Source of the DNA: Timema cristinae
Taxonomy: Eukaryota; Arthropoda; Insecta; Phasmatodea; Timematidae
NCBI GenBank assembly: GCA_039000515.1
Contig: JBCFYV010000100.1
Span: 56,667,433 to 56,731,432 of the forward strand
Direction of reading: 5' to 3'
DNA: 64,000 nt
Positions 35,210 through 48,700 of this stretch are shown piece after piece; positions within the stretch are counted from its first letter, which is position 1, and the number at the start of each line of letters is the position of its first letter. Made by a program: the position numbers and the translations under genes. The notes below the pieces were generated by a model. The model saw nothing but the letters and a program-made list of their open reading frames with translations. It was not told the origin of the DNA and made no database searches.

Positions 35210-36292
35210 CACGGCTCATCTTTTGGCGCTCATCCTTTGTCTCTAATACTACACGGCTCGTCCTTTGTCTCTAATGATACACCACTCATCCTCTCTAATA
35301 CTACACGGCTCATCCTTTGTCTATAATACTACACGGCTCATCCTTTGTCTCTAATACTACACGGCTCGTCCTTTGTCTCTAATACTACACGGCTCATCCT
35401 TTGTCTCTAATACTACACGGCTCGTCCTTTGTCTCTAATACTACACGGCTCGTCCTTTGTCTCTAATGATACACCACTCATCCTCTCTAATACTACACGG
35501 CTCATCCTTTGTCTATAATACTACACGGCTCATCCTTTGTCTCTAATACTACACGGCTCGTCCTTTGTCTCTAATGATACACCACTCATCCTCTCTAATA
35601 CTACACGGCTCATCCTTTGTCTATAATACTACACGGCTCATCCTTTGTCTCTAATACTACACGGCTCGTCCTTTGTCTCTAATACTACACGGCTCGTCCT
35701 TTGTCTCTAATACTACACGGCTCGTCCTTTGTCTCTAATACTACACCGCTCATCCTCTCTAATACTACACGGCTCATCCTTTGTCTCTAATACTACACGG
35801 CTCATCCTTTGTCTCTAATACTACACGGCTCGTCCTTTGTCTCTAATACTACACGGCTCATCCTTTGTCTCTAATACTACACGGCTCGTCCTTTGTCTCT
35901 AATACTACACGGCTCGTCCTTTGTCTCTAATACTACACCGCTCATCCTCTCTAATACTACACGGTTCATCCCTTGTCTCTAATACTACACGGCTCGTCCT
36001 TTGTCCTAATACTACACGGCTCGTCCTTTGTCTCTAATACTACACGGCTCATCCTTTGTCTCTAATACTACACGGCTCGTCCTTTGTCTCTAATACTACA
36101 CGGCTCGTCCTTTGTCTCTAATACTACACCGCTCTTCCTCTCTAATACTACACGGTTCATCCCTTGTCTCTAATACTACACGGCTCGTCCTTTGTCCTAA
36201 TACTACACGGCTCATCCTTTGTCTCTAATACTACACGGCTCGTCCTTTGTCTCTAATACTACACGGTTCATCCTTTGTCTCTAATACTACAA
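35210..36292 (+). repeat. 28-bp minisatellite, ~38 copies
   Basis: The unit is ctaatactacacggctcatc plus ctttgtct, with cgtcc/catcc variants and a shorter 24-bp subtype (ctaatgatacaccactcatc). A SINE-A copy bounds the array on its right. Confidence 0.95.
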
Positions 36293-36561
36293 GGTGACCT
36301 GGTGGTCTAGGGGTAAGGTGTCAGACTTCTGTGCTGGCGGCCGGGGTTCAATCCTCGGTCCCGGTACAGATTTATCTGATTTCCAAACCTTTCCTTCACC
36401 TCTGACAAGACATCTTGTGAATGTGGGGAATGCCAGGCCTCCACCGTGGTTCAGATCCCACGTTAAACTGTAGGTCCTCCATTTCATCTCACAATCACCC
36501 TACCATTACACATTAGCGTAAGTGCGTATAACCCGAACGGGTAGTAAGACGCGGTGCTAAT

Positions 36562-36594
<33 letters not shown>

Positions 36595-36595
36595 G
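36292..36595 (+). mobile_element. SINE-A at the edge of the 28-bp array
   Basis: Full length, directly following ctaatactac of the array, with an AAT tail. Confidence 0.93.
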
Positions 36596-36830
36596 GATAG
36601 TTTTTTTTTACCTTTCATATCTTCAAGTAATAACGTGCTAAGATTTGTCTAGATGACATAAGTATCTTGAACAAGTATTACATTGACCAGTTTAATTTTA
36701 CAGCCCTTAGCGAAAACGTTCTTATGCTTACTGATGCGAGCGATATAACCACAATTCAAACTCGCATGATGCAGGGTCAACCATTTTGAATTTAAGTACA
36801 CAGTATGTAGAAGACTACTATCCATAACAT

Positions 36831-36851
36831 GGGGGGTGGGGGGGTGGGGTG
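36831..36851 (+). other. G-quadruplex-capable motif
   Basis: Four G runs (G6, G7, G4 and neighbours) separated by single T within about 20 bp. Confidence 0.6.
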
Positions 36852-36922
36852 TTCCTATCTTGATGTTTAAGCGTGGTGTACAAATATACTCGTTAATCAT
36901 AATGACTTTGATATGTTATATT

Positions 36923-37172
36923 ACCCGCCTCGGTGGCGTAGTTGGCTAACGCGCTTGTCGTGTTGAGCTCGACTGCTGAGGACGGGAGATCGAGGTTCGA
37001 ATATCGGTCGGGTGAACTGGGGGTGGTTTTCCCTAAATGCTTTTTCCACTCTCCCTCCACGTAAATGCGGGTTCACTTCCTCTAATTCAACCTTCCCATT
37101 TTTAAATCCATTATTGTAGCTAGTACTTAAAGCGTATAACCCGAACGGATAGTAAGACGCGGTGCTAAATAT
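36923..37172 (+). mobile_element. SINE-B
   Basis: Full length with (ATT)n tail. Confidence 0.93.
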
Positions 37173-37174
37173 TA

Positions 37175-37700
37175 TTATTAAATATATATATGCTATAATT
37201 AACCTTCTCATTATGTTGCAACTCCGAAATCCTATCTACCAAGCACACGAGCAGAATATTGATGGCGGTGGTTTCTTACACAGGATCTTACTACCCCTAT
37301 ACCAAACATCCTGAGCCCTGATTGGTTTATAATCAAGGGTCTAACGATCAGTTATTGAACCATTCAATACAAGTTCATTCCGATTGACTACCCAGTTGTA
37401 AAAAAACACACCTTTCTAAACGGTTCAAAAAGGAGTGTTCTCTTATTGGGTCAATGAATAAATGACTGGAACTATTCAAAGTTCGATTTCCTCATGGAGA
37501 CATTTTATAAGATATTAACCAAGTGTAAACAGAGAGTATCGTCTTAAGTCATATTATCAATGACTATAACAATAGTGGAGCACTTGACTAAACTTCACAA
37601 GATTTCAACAAACATTACAGGATTTTAAAAGATTTCAACTAACTTAATCAAAATTCACATAACCTGTTGGATAGATTTATCATAAACAAGTACAATGTTA
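37175..37700. other. Unassigned intergenic DNA
   Basis: No feature recognised. Confidence 0.5.
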
Positions 37701-37702
37701 CA

Positions 37703-37815
37703 TGACATACATACATACATGCATACATACATCATACATACATACATACATACATACATACATACATACATACATACATACATACATACATACATACATA
37801 CATACATACATAAAC
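37703..37815. repeat. (CATA)n microsatellite
   Basis: About 25 uninterrupted tetranucleotides with two early interruptions. Confidence 0.95.
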
Positions 37816-37829
37816 ATATAAATAATATA

Positions 37830-39160
37830 TGCCATTATGTATACATTTTTACAAAAATACATGTCAAATTGCATACATACCATTATATATGCGTGCCATC
37901 AAATATACATACCTGAAAATATACATATCAATCATGTATATAAAATTAAGGGTAGTTTAATATTGAATATATTTTTTAACTTAAATATTTAAAAATTACT
38001 TTTAATAATCTTTAAAAAAAATGGTATCAGTGGATATTGCTTGGAATAATAAATAAGAATGTGTATTTGTTTTTACTTAAAATATTCATATGGTAGTAGT
38101 TTAGTAAAGATTAAGATTTGAAAATTTGAAGTGTTTCCAAAAATAGCCGATACAATCTGGTTCAAAATATATACAGGGGGATGTTTTACATCATAAGTAG
38201 CATTGTACACTTGTTTTTCAAATAAAAACTAATTTGAAGGTAGTTTACTAAATACAGATTTGAGTATAATTTAAATTTATAAAAATATAGCTGTAAAAAA
38301 AAAGTTCAAAACTTTTATCTTAGATTGATTTAATTTGAATAATAATATAACATATTTGTTTTTTCTAAGGACAATTTGTTTAAGAATAGTTTACTGATAA
38401 TAACTAAAAAAAATAAAAATTATTATGAATGGTTTAACAATTCAATTACTTACTTTCATGTGTTCCAAACTATACTAGACTCTACAAGGAGAAATAATGT
38501 AAGATTTTGTCGTATGATTTATTTTATACTTTTACTATCTTAAACACGTTTACGAGGTTGGAAAAGATTGCAGCATAAATTACATAGACGTATCCACTTT
38601 TATAAATATTTTTTATTGTTGTGAATATTGATTATTATTTAATCAAGGCCACAAATAATAAGCTTAGTCTTGCTAATTTAAACGATTACTACCATTTCTA
38701 TAAATGGTATTTCTTAGTATTATAGTTTCAAATTTTCTCTCTGAGCATGAACGAATCCTTATTTCATTCAAGGTTAGAATTTAAAAGAAAAATAAATATA
38801 GCAGAGGGAGGAATACTATTGCCAATTATTCCACAAATGATAACTTATTTTCAAAATTGAGGTGGTTTTAAACACTCAATTTACTCAAGTATTTTAACTG
38901 TGAGCTTAATAAATATGTATGTGTAAAAATATTGCGAAAAACCTTAGGAAATATTTGGTCCAATTCTATGAGGCTTTTAATATTATCCCAGAATATTTCT
39001 AACCAGTTTTAACCAGTGGTTAATTGATGGTAACTTCCAGACTAAAGGCATACTACTGACTTTGATAAAGTCCTCCCAAGACGAGGGTGACTTGCGTTAT
39101 CTGATAGCTCGCGATATTAAGTTATAACTCATATGTAGCTGACGATTTCCACACATCCAT
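37830..39160. other. Unassigned AT-rich DNA
   Basis: Contains scattered ttaagggtagttt-type motifs reminiscent of repeat R1, but no clear copy and no gene. Confidence 0.45.
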
Positions 39161-39165
39161 CATAG

Positions 39166-39370
39166 ACTCTGCCATAAAATATGAGTGAAGAATGACCCCG
39201 GGCACGGGACGATTCTTGGATAGCTCAGCGGCTAGAGCATTGGCATACTAAGCCAAAGGTATCGGGTTTGATTCCCGTGTCCAGGTGTAATTTTCAATTT
39301 TCAGAATATGATATCTAGATGGAGTAAATCCTCACTAAAAGCATAAATAATAGCTTTGGCTATTTGATTG
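39166..39370 (+). mobile_element. SINE-E with leader
   Basis: Leader ataaaatatgagtgaagaat, head ggatagctcagcggctagag, B box gggtttgattcccg, body ending ctcactaaaag. Confidence 0.85.
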
Positions 39371-39389
39371 TTGATTTTTATTTTCTAAA

Positions 39390-39495
39390 TAGTGCGTGAA
39401 CTTTCCATAAATTCAAACCTTCCTAATCCACATCCCATTAGGTTACATTTATGTTGTTATTCCAGCCGGGTAGTATGACGTGGAGTGCGAAACAA
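39390..39495 (+). mobile_element. SINE-C tail fragment
   Basis: aaattcaaaccttcctaatc and gggtagtatgacgtggagtg. Confidence 0.55.
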
Positions 39496-39599
39496 ATCCT
39501 CACATTAATCACAGTTCCTGATGAATAATTATGATGCTCTCATGGACTAAAACATTTAAAAAAGAAGTCCTTCCCTGATACAACATAACAGAAACAAAT

Positions 39600-40624
39600 T
39601 TGATAAAAAAAAATTGGTACGGAACCCCGCACGGACTTTCTCGCTCTATTGTTTAAAAAAGGAGATATTTACTCAAAACTCGTAATATAAGTGAAACTAA
39701 ATAATATATACTAGTAACCCAAGCATACGTTGCAATATGCCTATGTAAAACATTTTTTAGGTCCGAGTTTTAAATTTTATAATTTCATTTTCAAAGAACT
39801 CCTCATTCATATGTTTGGACCGATAAAAAAAGATCAATTTTGGGTCCACAAGGGTCAACACTTCGTATTAAAATTTCAACTTCCGGTTAAAATTTTCGAC
39901 ATTTTATTAGGTGTTGCGAATCTTCATGTCATCGCATTGCTATTAAATTTCTCATTTATAAATTTTGACCAATAAAAAATGTAAATATTGACTATTGAGT
40001 CTGAAATGGAGATAGATCATTGTTGAAAACATTTCTCTTAAGAGGTTTAAGGAAAAATAGCAAACTTTTTGAGAGACTTACCTATATTTAATTACTCAAT
40101 TGCATTGGAGCATTATTTCGTTAAAACTAAAGTAGTATCTTTTTACAACTAAAGCTCACAAAATTGTATTAATATATTTGCCAATAACTCAAAATTGGTT
40201 GGTTTTATAAAAATATATTTCATATAAAAGTTTTTTTATTTTTAATAGCACTACAATCTTGCAATAATAAGTTATTTAGTATCTCAAATAGTTGCGGATA
40301 TACGGAAATTTCAGCTTCTGTAAAGTACTCTAAAATTAATTTTCATGGTAAAATGAAAATAGCCAGTTTATTTCTAATCTTAATCAATGCCTAGATACGA
40401 ATTTTAATCAACATAGTTGGAGTCGATTTTGAAAAAATCGAGTTTTTCTCTTTTCACCCTTTCTTAAGCTACTCTTAAATTCAAGTTTAAACAGACACAC
40501 AGACAGGCGTCATTGCAAATACCACTTTTTAGGGTTCGGGGGGTCATGAGACGTTGACATCCATCAATAGTTCAGGTTAAATTTTTTAAGTTCACAATAC
40601 TTTTAACTTTTGTTTTCGAAAAGT

Positions 40625-40668
<44 letters not shown>

Positions 40669-41010
40669 GTATAGCTTGAAAGTTATTGGTTTTATAAAAT
40701 TATGCTTCGAATTAAATATTTGTATTGTTAATATATCTACATATCTATAATGATAAGTAATTTCATATCTCAAGTAGTTTCGGAGATATGATAAAAAATG
40801 AGAATTTACGCATCAGACCGGAGCCTTTAAAGTCATTTTGCCGAAATATTGGGAGTAGCCATTTTGTTTAAAATATTTATAAATGCTTAAAAATGAAATT
40901 CAATCAAAATATTTAGGATAGATTTTGAGAAAATCGACTTTGCTTCTATTTGCCCTTCAGTAAATTACCCTTAATTTTAGAGTTAGATATCCAATTCTAA
41001 GAACCCAAAT
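39600..41010 (-). repeat. Interspersed repeat R1, inverted copy
   Basis: Minus copy of the element at 15690-17265 (acgcacggactttctcgctc on plus at its 3' end; gacgtttcatg-type segment at about 40545). Split by a (TA)n tract. Confidence 0.7.
40624..40668. repeat. (TA)n microsatellite
   Basis: About 20 TA dinucleotides inside the repeat copy at 39600-41010. A similar TA run lies at 61-105. Confidence 0.9.
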
Positions 41011-41271
41011 ATACGGGTAGCCATCTCAAAGATAATTATGTTTTACTGTTCATCCTGTGTATTTGTGGGTGAATTACTGCTCGCTGGGTCGTTGTGGGCA
41101 AATAAGTGAGGTTTTGGTTACAATTCGGATATCTGCACCGATACTTGGCGACGATATTACATTGAGTGAAGTCTTAGCGTCAGTTAGAACAGCTGTGAAG
41201 AAATAATGATGGTTCTACCATCAAATTAAATCCTCATAGTAATAAGAATAAACAACTCCTTCTTCTTTTCA

Positions 41272-41522
41272 CCTACCTCGGTGGCGTAGCTAGCTAACGC
41301 GCTGGTTTCATGTTGAACTAGACTACCGAGTACGGGGAGATTGAGGTTCGAATCTCACTCAGGTGAACTGGGGTTGGTTTTTCTTAAATAGTTTTCCACT
41401 CTACCTCCACACAAATGTGGGTTCACTCCCTCTATATTCAACCTTCCTAATTCATAACCCGTTAGCGTAGTTAGTATTTAAGCGTTCAACCCGAACGGGT
41501 AGTAAGACGCGGTGCTAAGTAT
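41272..41522 (+). mobile_element. SINE-B
   Basis: Head tcggtggcgtagctagctaa, B box ggttcgaatctc, tail gtagtaagacgcggtgctaa. Confidence 0.92.
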
Positions 41523-41574
41523 ATTCTTCTTATTCTTCTAAAGTCAACAACTAGAAAGGTGGTCCAATATGATT

Positions 41575-41965
41575 TATATCCATCCGCAGCTGGGCTGTCA
41601 CTCAGTCCCTTCGGCTGAATAGTGCCACCCGCACCATCTGATATAAATACACCGCACTAGGGGAGTTCAAAAAGTGTTATGTTTCCCCCGTTAACGTCCA
41701 CGCTGAATTTCTATGAGCGAACGTGAAAGGACCTACCAATTTTGCCAGGAGAGGTATTTTCACATACCTTCCAAGGTTATTTTACACGCCACGATCGACA
41801 TGAGGGACCGACGGCTTTACTTACCCATCCGAAGGAAGTTGTGCTATGGATTTTTATCGCTAAAAATAAAAAATACGTTTACCTCAATTAGGTTTGAACC
41901 CATGATAGTAGGTTCAGAGGTAAGAACTTTACTCCAAGATCACCGAAGTCCGCAATTTTAGTTTA
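41575..41965 (-). mobile_element. SINE-F
   Basis: Minus B box gggttcaaacctaa, body with gaactcccctagtgcggtgt, matching 18070-18425. Confidence 0.8.
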
Positions 41966-42212
41966 GAATACATGTATTAACATTGTAACTGAAATTAAAC
42001 TGATTCTATGGTTTGCGCCAGAGATAATAAAGATTCAATTGAGCGTGGTCCATGTCTGACCGTGTGAAGCTGGTTTCCTCCAGCCAATCAACATATAATG
42101 TAGACTTTAGTACCTTCCAAACCTTGACCTTGAATTGATAATCTGAATAATAAAAGCAAGAAGATATATCATAATTTTTTTTATAATGATAAATTTTTAT
42201 TTATTTTTATAT

Positions 42213-42416
42213 ATACAGGGTGCTGTTGAAACAATTAAACGATCTATACTGCGGAAAATGATTAACAACGAGCTGAGGTTTGTCGGACGTCCGGTGGAAG
42301 AAACTCACCTGAAAGATATTATCTTCAAAAAGTAAAAAAAGTGTAGATTTACTTTTCAATTAAAGCGTTAATTTTCAAGTTACTAATCGTCTAATTATTT
42401 CTGTCCCCCCCTGTAT
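42213..42416 (+). mobile_element. Small TIR element (MITE-5)
   Basis: Left end acagggtgctgttgaaacaa and right end (inverted) acagggggggacagaaataa share a diverged inverted repeat of about 28 bp flanked by TA. Inside, one frame reads ETIKRSILRKMINNELRFVG then RPVEETHLKDIIFKK and a stop, perhaps the C terminus of a lost transposase. Confidence 0.6.
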
Positions 42417-42572
42417 ATAAAAATAAACACACACACACACACACAAGAAGACCTGATTGACAGCTCTTTTCCCCCCACTATTCCGCGGCCAATAAGATTC
42501 TTCTTAAAATGGTTAGGCTTGTAAACAAGTTTATTTCCCGCACGATTTCATTGCTGTCGTGTGACGCAATTG

Positions 42573-42580
42573 TATATAAA
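42573..42580 (+). promoter_or_regulatory. TATA box of gene 2
   Basis: TATATAAA lies 136 bp upstream of the start ATG at 42716. That predicts transcription starting around 42603-42612 and a 5' leader of about 105 nt. The open frame continues upstream to an ATG at 42509, but the TATA box sits inside that stretch, so I prefer the 42716 start. Confidence 0.6.
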
Positions 42581-42715
42581 GAAAGGAAAGTGGCATTTTT
42601 CCTCGACATTGAGAGTTGCGGTACGGGTGTTGGATCGCAAGCAGGTGTCGCCCCAGGGAGTATTAGGGTCACAAGTTGTTTGGACTTGTCCGGCAGTCGC
42701 GTGGACGTAACGAGG

Positions 42716-42788
42716 ATGATCAATACCTTCTCTATACTGGCTGCGGCGACGCTTCTCCTAGGACAGACGTCGCTAGCGCTCAGATTAC
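42716..42788 (+). CDS. Gene 2 exon 1: signal peptide
   Basis: ATG ATC AAT ACC opens a typical secretory signal: short polar start, AAATLLLG core, then QTSLA-LRL as a probable cleavage region. Donor gtgagt at 42789, phase 1. Confidence 0.8.
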
Positions 42789-45700
42789 GTGAGTAAAGAA
42801 CAACAACGTCCGTTGATTTTATAACAGTTTGGGGTTACACCGGGGACATGGCTGGAAGTTCTCGGTGTGATTTGTAAATGCGTCTCTTTTTATTATCATT
42901 ATTATTATTAGCACCGCGTCTTACTACCCGTTCGGGTTATACGCACTTACGCTAATGTGTAATGGTAGGGTGATTGTGAGATGAAATGAAGGACCTACAG
43001 TTTAACGTGGGATCCGAACCACGGTGGAGGCTTGGCATTCCACACATTCACAAGTTGTGATTAATACACGTCTTGTCAGAGGTGACGGAAGGGTTTAGTA
43101 ATCAGATAAATCTGTGACTTTTTTTTTTTTACTCATTTGTAAAATAATTAAGGATATTTTTCTGTTTTTCTTTGTGTCTTACTATTCCTCAAGAGTACAT
43201 ACATTTAATAACACTGGTAGTATAAGGATGAGTAAGGTAGAGTCTAGAAAAGATGAACACGCGTTTTCTTTAGGGAAAAGTAGAAACATAATTTATGAGA
43301 AATAACACCACAATCTCAAACACCCCATCACCGGCAAACCAAACCAGAACAAACCCGACGCTTTTTCCGCGTGTCCACCTATGAGGACCAAAGGTGCAAA
43401 TCTTGCGTTGGATCTGGCTGCTCGGTGATGTGGTTCGAATCCCTGTCGTGTGTATTGTGGTGGTATTTACTATATGATTCTAATCTTTACTTTCACTCAA
43501 ATGCAAGTAGCCCGTCTGTTGAAATATCAGTTTCGTCTCTTCTTTTTTGTGGACATGCGAATATACCGGATATAAACGATGTAAATAGTTTGATCAATAC
43601 TTGTAGATTATTTATAAATTAAATCTTTGTTAAATAATTCATACAAATGTTAAAATTGACCAATCACAGGAATGTTATATTTGGATAATGCAAGAAAGTA
43701 GGGAAGGGCTGATATTAAATGGTGCAATGCAGTTATTAGGATATACAGTAGCCCCGTGGCTTCTTTGGTGCTGACTGACAGCTAACAGCTGACTTCTGAC
43801 AGTCAACATTTAGGTATATACCTAAACTTTTACTGTCAAAAGTTACAGCTGCTAGACAAATGTTTTTGCAGATCATCTGGTTCGGCGTAGGGATACATAA
43901 TTTTGTCTGGTAACTTTTCAAAGCCGTCAGCTGTCAACTGTGAGCTACCAGTCAGCACCAAAGAAGTCATGGGGCTACTGTACAGATGATTTAACTATGT
44001 TGGGAAATAGTAAGGAAGTTGTTGCGAAAAATCAGAAATTGTATTAGAGACTGGTAAGGAAATAGGATTAGAAGTGAAAACTGAAAAAAGAAAATATCTT
44101 ATCACAGAGAGAACACAGATTGAGGACAATAATTTATATATTATTGTGAACAACATATCAGTTGACATGGTTAATGAGTTTAAATATTCAGGAACAATTT
44201 TAATTAGCAATAAAAATATTAGATTGGAAATTAAGAAAATAATACAGTCGATAAATGCATGATATTATTCGGTCAGTAAGTTGTTGATATATCACATGCT
44301 ATCAAGAAATGTACAACTCAGAATATACAAATAAATAATTTTACCTGTTGTTCTTTATGGGCGTGAAACGTGGTATCTTACCTTACATGACTAAAATAAA
44401 TGTAGGATGTTTGAAAACGAGGTGCTTAGGAAGATATTTAGTACAGAAAGGGATGTAGATAATGGGGAGTGGAGGAGGTTACATAATAATGAGCTAAATA
44501 CCTTCTACTAATCACAAGACATTGCTAGGATAGTTAAATGTATCAAATTACGGTGGACCGAATATGAAAGGCGAATGGAAGAATCTACAACTTGTTCGAG
44601 GTATTGACTGGCAAACCCAATGGGAAGAGACCACTGGGAAGACCTAGACGCAGATGGGAGGATAACATTTGGATAGACCTGAAAGAGATAGTGTGTAATG
44701 AGTTGGACTGGATAGAACTAGCTCAAGATAGGGATAGGGTGTAATGAGGTGGACTGGATATAACTAGCTCAAGATAGGGATAGGGTGTAATGAGGTGGAC
44801 TGGATATAACTAGCTCAAGATAGGTATAGGTGTAATGAGGGGGACTGGATAGAACTATCTAAAGATATGGATAGGGTGTAATGAGGTGGACTGGATAGAA
44901 CTATCTCAAGATAGAGATAGGGTGTAATGAGGTGGTCTGGATAGAACTAGCTAAATATAAGAATAGATGGTGTAATTTTTTCAGTGTGGCAATCAACTTT
45001 TAGAGTTCTTAATGCAATAGATTAAATAAGTAATAAGAGTAATTATCATAAGTCACGGATATAGACGTTTCTGGATACATCTTTCAAATCAATTAAATAT
45101 AGTTGAAAGATTCATGTACAAAGGTATCGAACCGGAACCTTGGACGTCAATGCTTTCTATCACTAAGCTATCCATGAATCGTCAGGTGTTAATACGGGAG
45201 TGACAGAGACGCGAGGAAAGGTCACTATTTTTTACAACTTTTTGTATACAAATTTAATTTTTGTCAAAATAGATCAAATATTGCTCCAGTATAAATATAG
45301 AGTATAATTTTCTCCACATGGTAATATCAACAGTTGTTGAATATCTGACAATTTTTCCTCTTAATTTAAAAAGTTTCTCATCTAATACCGCCATGCTCAT
45401 GACAGATATTAAACAACTGTTGATATCACCGCGTGAAGAACACTAATCTCTATGTTTATACCGGAGCAAAATTTGATTTATTTTAACCAAATAAATGTTT
45501 TTCTATAAAAACTATTAAAAAAAACACTTCCCTTTTCCCGCGTCCCCTACTTCCCCACCTTAAGGGTAATTGTTCACTCATAGTTTGTGCAGACTTTCTG
45601 ATAAGCGTGTGTATTTATCACACTATCCGCCTTAAAGTATGAGTAAAGGAGGACCTTGAGTAGGGAACAAACCCTGGATACCTCAGTGGTAGAGCATAGG

Positions 45701-48700
45701 CGTGAGTCCCAGGTTCGATATCCGTCTTACACGCCTAGTTTTTTTTTAAAAACTATATTTGATTTAATTTTTTTCAGCACTAAGTTTTATTACCTATTCG
45801 GGTTGTACGCTTCTGTACTAATTACACTAAGGGTTAAGGATGAGGAAGGTTAAATTTAGAGGAGATATGCCCGCATTTTCTTAGAGAAATTGTGAGAAAC
45901 CATCGAGGAAAAAACACTGTCATCAGGAGTCTAGTTTATTGCGAGAGTAGCACTACCGAAGCTGATTTAAATTTTTATTGAAATATTGATGAAAAAAAGT
46001 TATTTTTTGTTTGACAAAAGTTTATAACTTTGTTTTTCAGCCCATTACCTCAAGTCCTGTAAGGTGGATGCCAACTTCGAGGCCTGTGCCTTAAAGAATG
46101 GTCAAGACTCAATAGCCACACTCGTAAAAGGTGAGTAAGGTCGATAGCCACACTCGTGAAAGGTGAGTAAGGTCGATAGCCACACTCGTAAAAGGTGAGT
46201 AAGGTCGATAGCCACACTCGTAAAAGGTGAGTAAGCTCAATAGCCACACTCGTAAAAGGTGAGTAAGGTCAATAGCCACACTCGTAAAAGGTGAGTAAGG
46301 TCAATATCCACACTCGTAAAAGGTGAGTAAGGTCAATAGCCACACTCGTAAAAGGTGAGTAAGCTCAATAGCCACACTCGTAAAAGGTGAGTAAGGTCAA
46401 TAGCCACACTCGTAAAAGGTGAGTAAGGTCAATAGCCACACTCGTAAAAGGTGAGTAAGGTCGATAGCCACACTCGTAAAAGGTGAGTAAGGTCGATAGC
46501 CACACTCGTAAAAGGTGAGTAAGGTCGATAGCCACACTCGTAAAAGGTGAGTAAGGTCGATAGCCACACTCGTAAAAGGTGAGTAAGGTCGATAGCCACA
46601 CTCATGAAAGGTGAGTAAGGTCGATAGCCACACTCGTAAAAGGTGAGTAAGGTCAATAGCCACACTCATGAAAGGTGAGTAAGGTGCCCGTTTCATTATG
46701 TTTACCCGAGACTAAACTACGCTCCAAGACAGGCCCGGATTTATATCCGTAGAGCCGCCGGGGTTGTAAGCAATTAGGGGCACCAACATTAAACAAGAAT
46801 TTTTCTTCTTGACATCATCATTTTTCTTTCTTTACATAATTCATTAATAGTTATATTAATAAAATCTCAATGTCAAATATATTATTTAAACAAGGAAATA
46901 TTATGATAACCGGGGCGCGGGTTTGAATTATATGAAAACGATTAAAAATGAACTCTAAAATGACCTGGAAATTTTAATAAAATGACTTCAAATTTTTTAA
47001 ATACCTAAAAAATGAACAAAAACTAGTAATGAATGCACATGAATAAATCAAAATGAACTTTAAAAATGTAAAATTCAATGGAAAGCCTTTAACACCTAAA
47101 CTCTATTATTCTATTACATATAATATAGATTTACAAATAACTCCTTCAGAAGTAATAGCTACCCCCTCCCAACACAACCCTCTCCAGTCTAGTTGCAGTC
47201 TCACCAGGAATGTGTAATACCTCCTTCAGAAGTAATAGTTACCCTCTCCCGACACAACCCTCTCCAGTCTAGTTGCAGTCTCAACAGGAGTGTGTAATAC
47301 TCCTTCAGAAGTAATAGTTACCCTCTCCCAACACAACCCTCTCCAGTCTAGTTGCAGTCTCACCAGGAATGTGTAATACCTCCTTCAGAAGTAATAGCTA
47401 CCCTCTCCCAACACAACCCTCTCCAGTCTAGTTACAGTCTCAACAGGAGTGTGTAATACCTCCTTCAGAAGTAATAGCAACCCTCTCCAGTCTAGTTGCA
47501 GTCTCACCAGGAATGTGTAATACCTCCTTCAGAAGTAATAGTTACCCTCTCCCAACACAACCCTCTCCAGTCTAGTTACAGTCTCAACAGGAGTGTGTAA
47601 TACCTCCTTCAGAAGTAATAGTTACCCTCTCCCAACACAACCCTCTCCAGTCTAGTTGCAGTCTCACCAGGAATGTGTAATACCTCCTTCAGAAGTAATA
47701 GCTACCCTCTCCCAACACAACCCTCTCCAGTCTAGTTACAGTCTCAACAGGAGTGTGTAATACCTCCTTCAGAAGTAATAGCTACCCCCTCCCAACACAA
47801 CCCTCTCCAGTCTAGTTACAGTCTCAACAGGAGTGTGTAATACCTCCTTCAGAAGTAATAGTTACCCTCTCCCAACACAACCCTCTCCAGTCTAGTTACA
47901 GTCTCAACAGGAGTGTGTAATACCTCCTTCAGAAGTAATAGCTACCCCCTCCCAACACAACCCTCTCCAGTCTGGTTACAGTCTCACCAGGAATGTGTAA
48001 TACCTCCTTCAGAAGTAATAGCTACTCCCTCCCAACACAACCCTCTCCAGTCTAGTTGCAGTCTCACCAGGAATGTGTAATATCTGCTTCAGAAGAAATA
48101 GCTACCCCCTCCTAACATAACCCTCTCCAGTCTAGTTACAGTCTCACCAGGAATGTGTAATACCTCCTTCAGAAGTAATAGCTACCCCCTCCCAACATAA
48201 CCCTCTCCAGTCTAGTTACAGTCTCACCAGGAATGTGTAATACCTCCTTCAGAAGTAATAGTTACCCTCTCCCAACACAACCCTCTCCAGTCTAGTTGCA
48301 GTCTCACCAGGAATGTGTAATACCTCCTTCAGAAGTAATAGCTACTCCCTCCCAACACAACCCTCTCCAGTCTAGTTGCAGTCTCAACAGGAGTGTGTAA
48401 TACCTCCTTCAGAAGTAATAGTTACCCTCTCCCAACACAACCCTCTCCAGTCTAGTTGCAGTCTCAACAGGAGTGTGTAATACCTCCTTCAGAAGTAATA
48501 GTTACCCTCTCCCAACACAACCCTCTCCAGTCTAGTTACAGTCTCACCAGGAATGTGTAATACCTCCTTCAGAAGTAATAGTTACCCTCTCCCAACACAA
48601 CCCTCTCCAGTCTAGTTGCAGTCTCAACAGGAGTGTGTAATACCTCCTTCAGAAGTAATAGCTACCCCTCCCAACACAACCCTCTCCAGTCTAGTTGCAG

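Noticed and set aside
37695..37916. HTYI/VCMY repeat proteins at 37.7 kb and 56.1 kb
   Set aside because: Translation of (CATA)n microsatellites.
42509..42715. Upstream ATG extension of gene 2
   Set aside because: It would put the TATA box inside the coding region and bury the signal peptide; 42716 is better.
46050..46696. Minus-strand open frames in the 32-bp array
   Set aside because: Three repeats make a 96-bp period that is open by chance; all residues derive from the splice-donor minisatellite.
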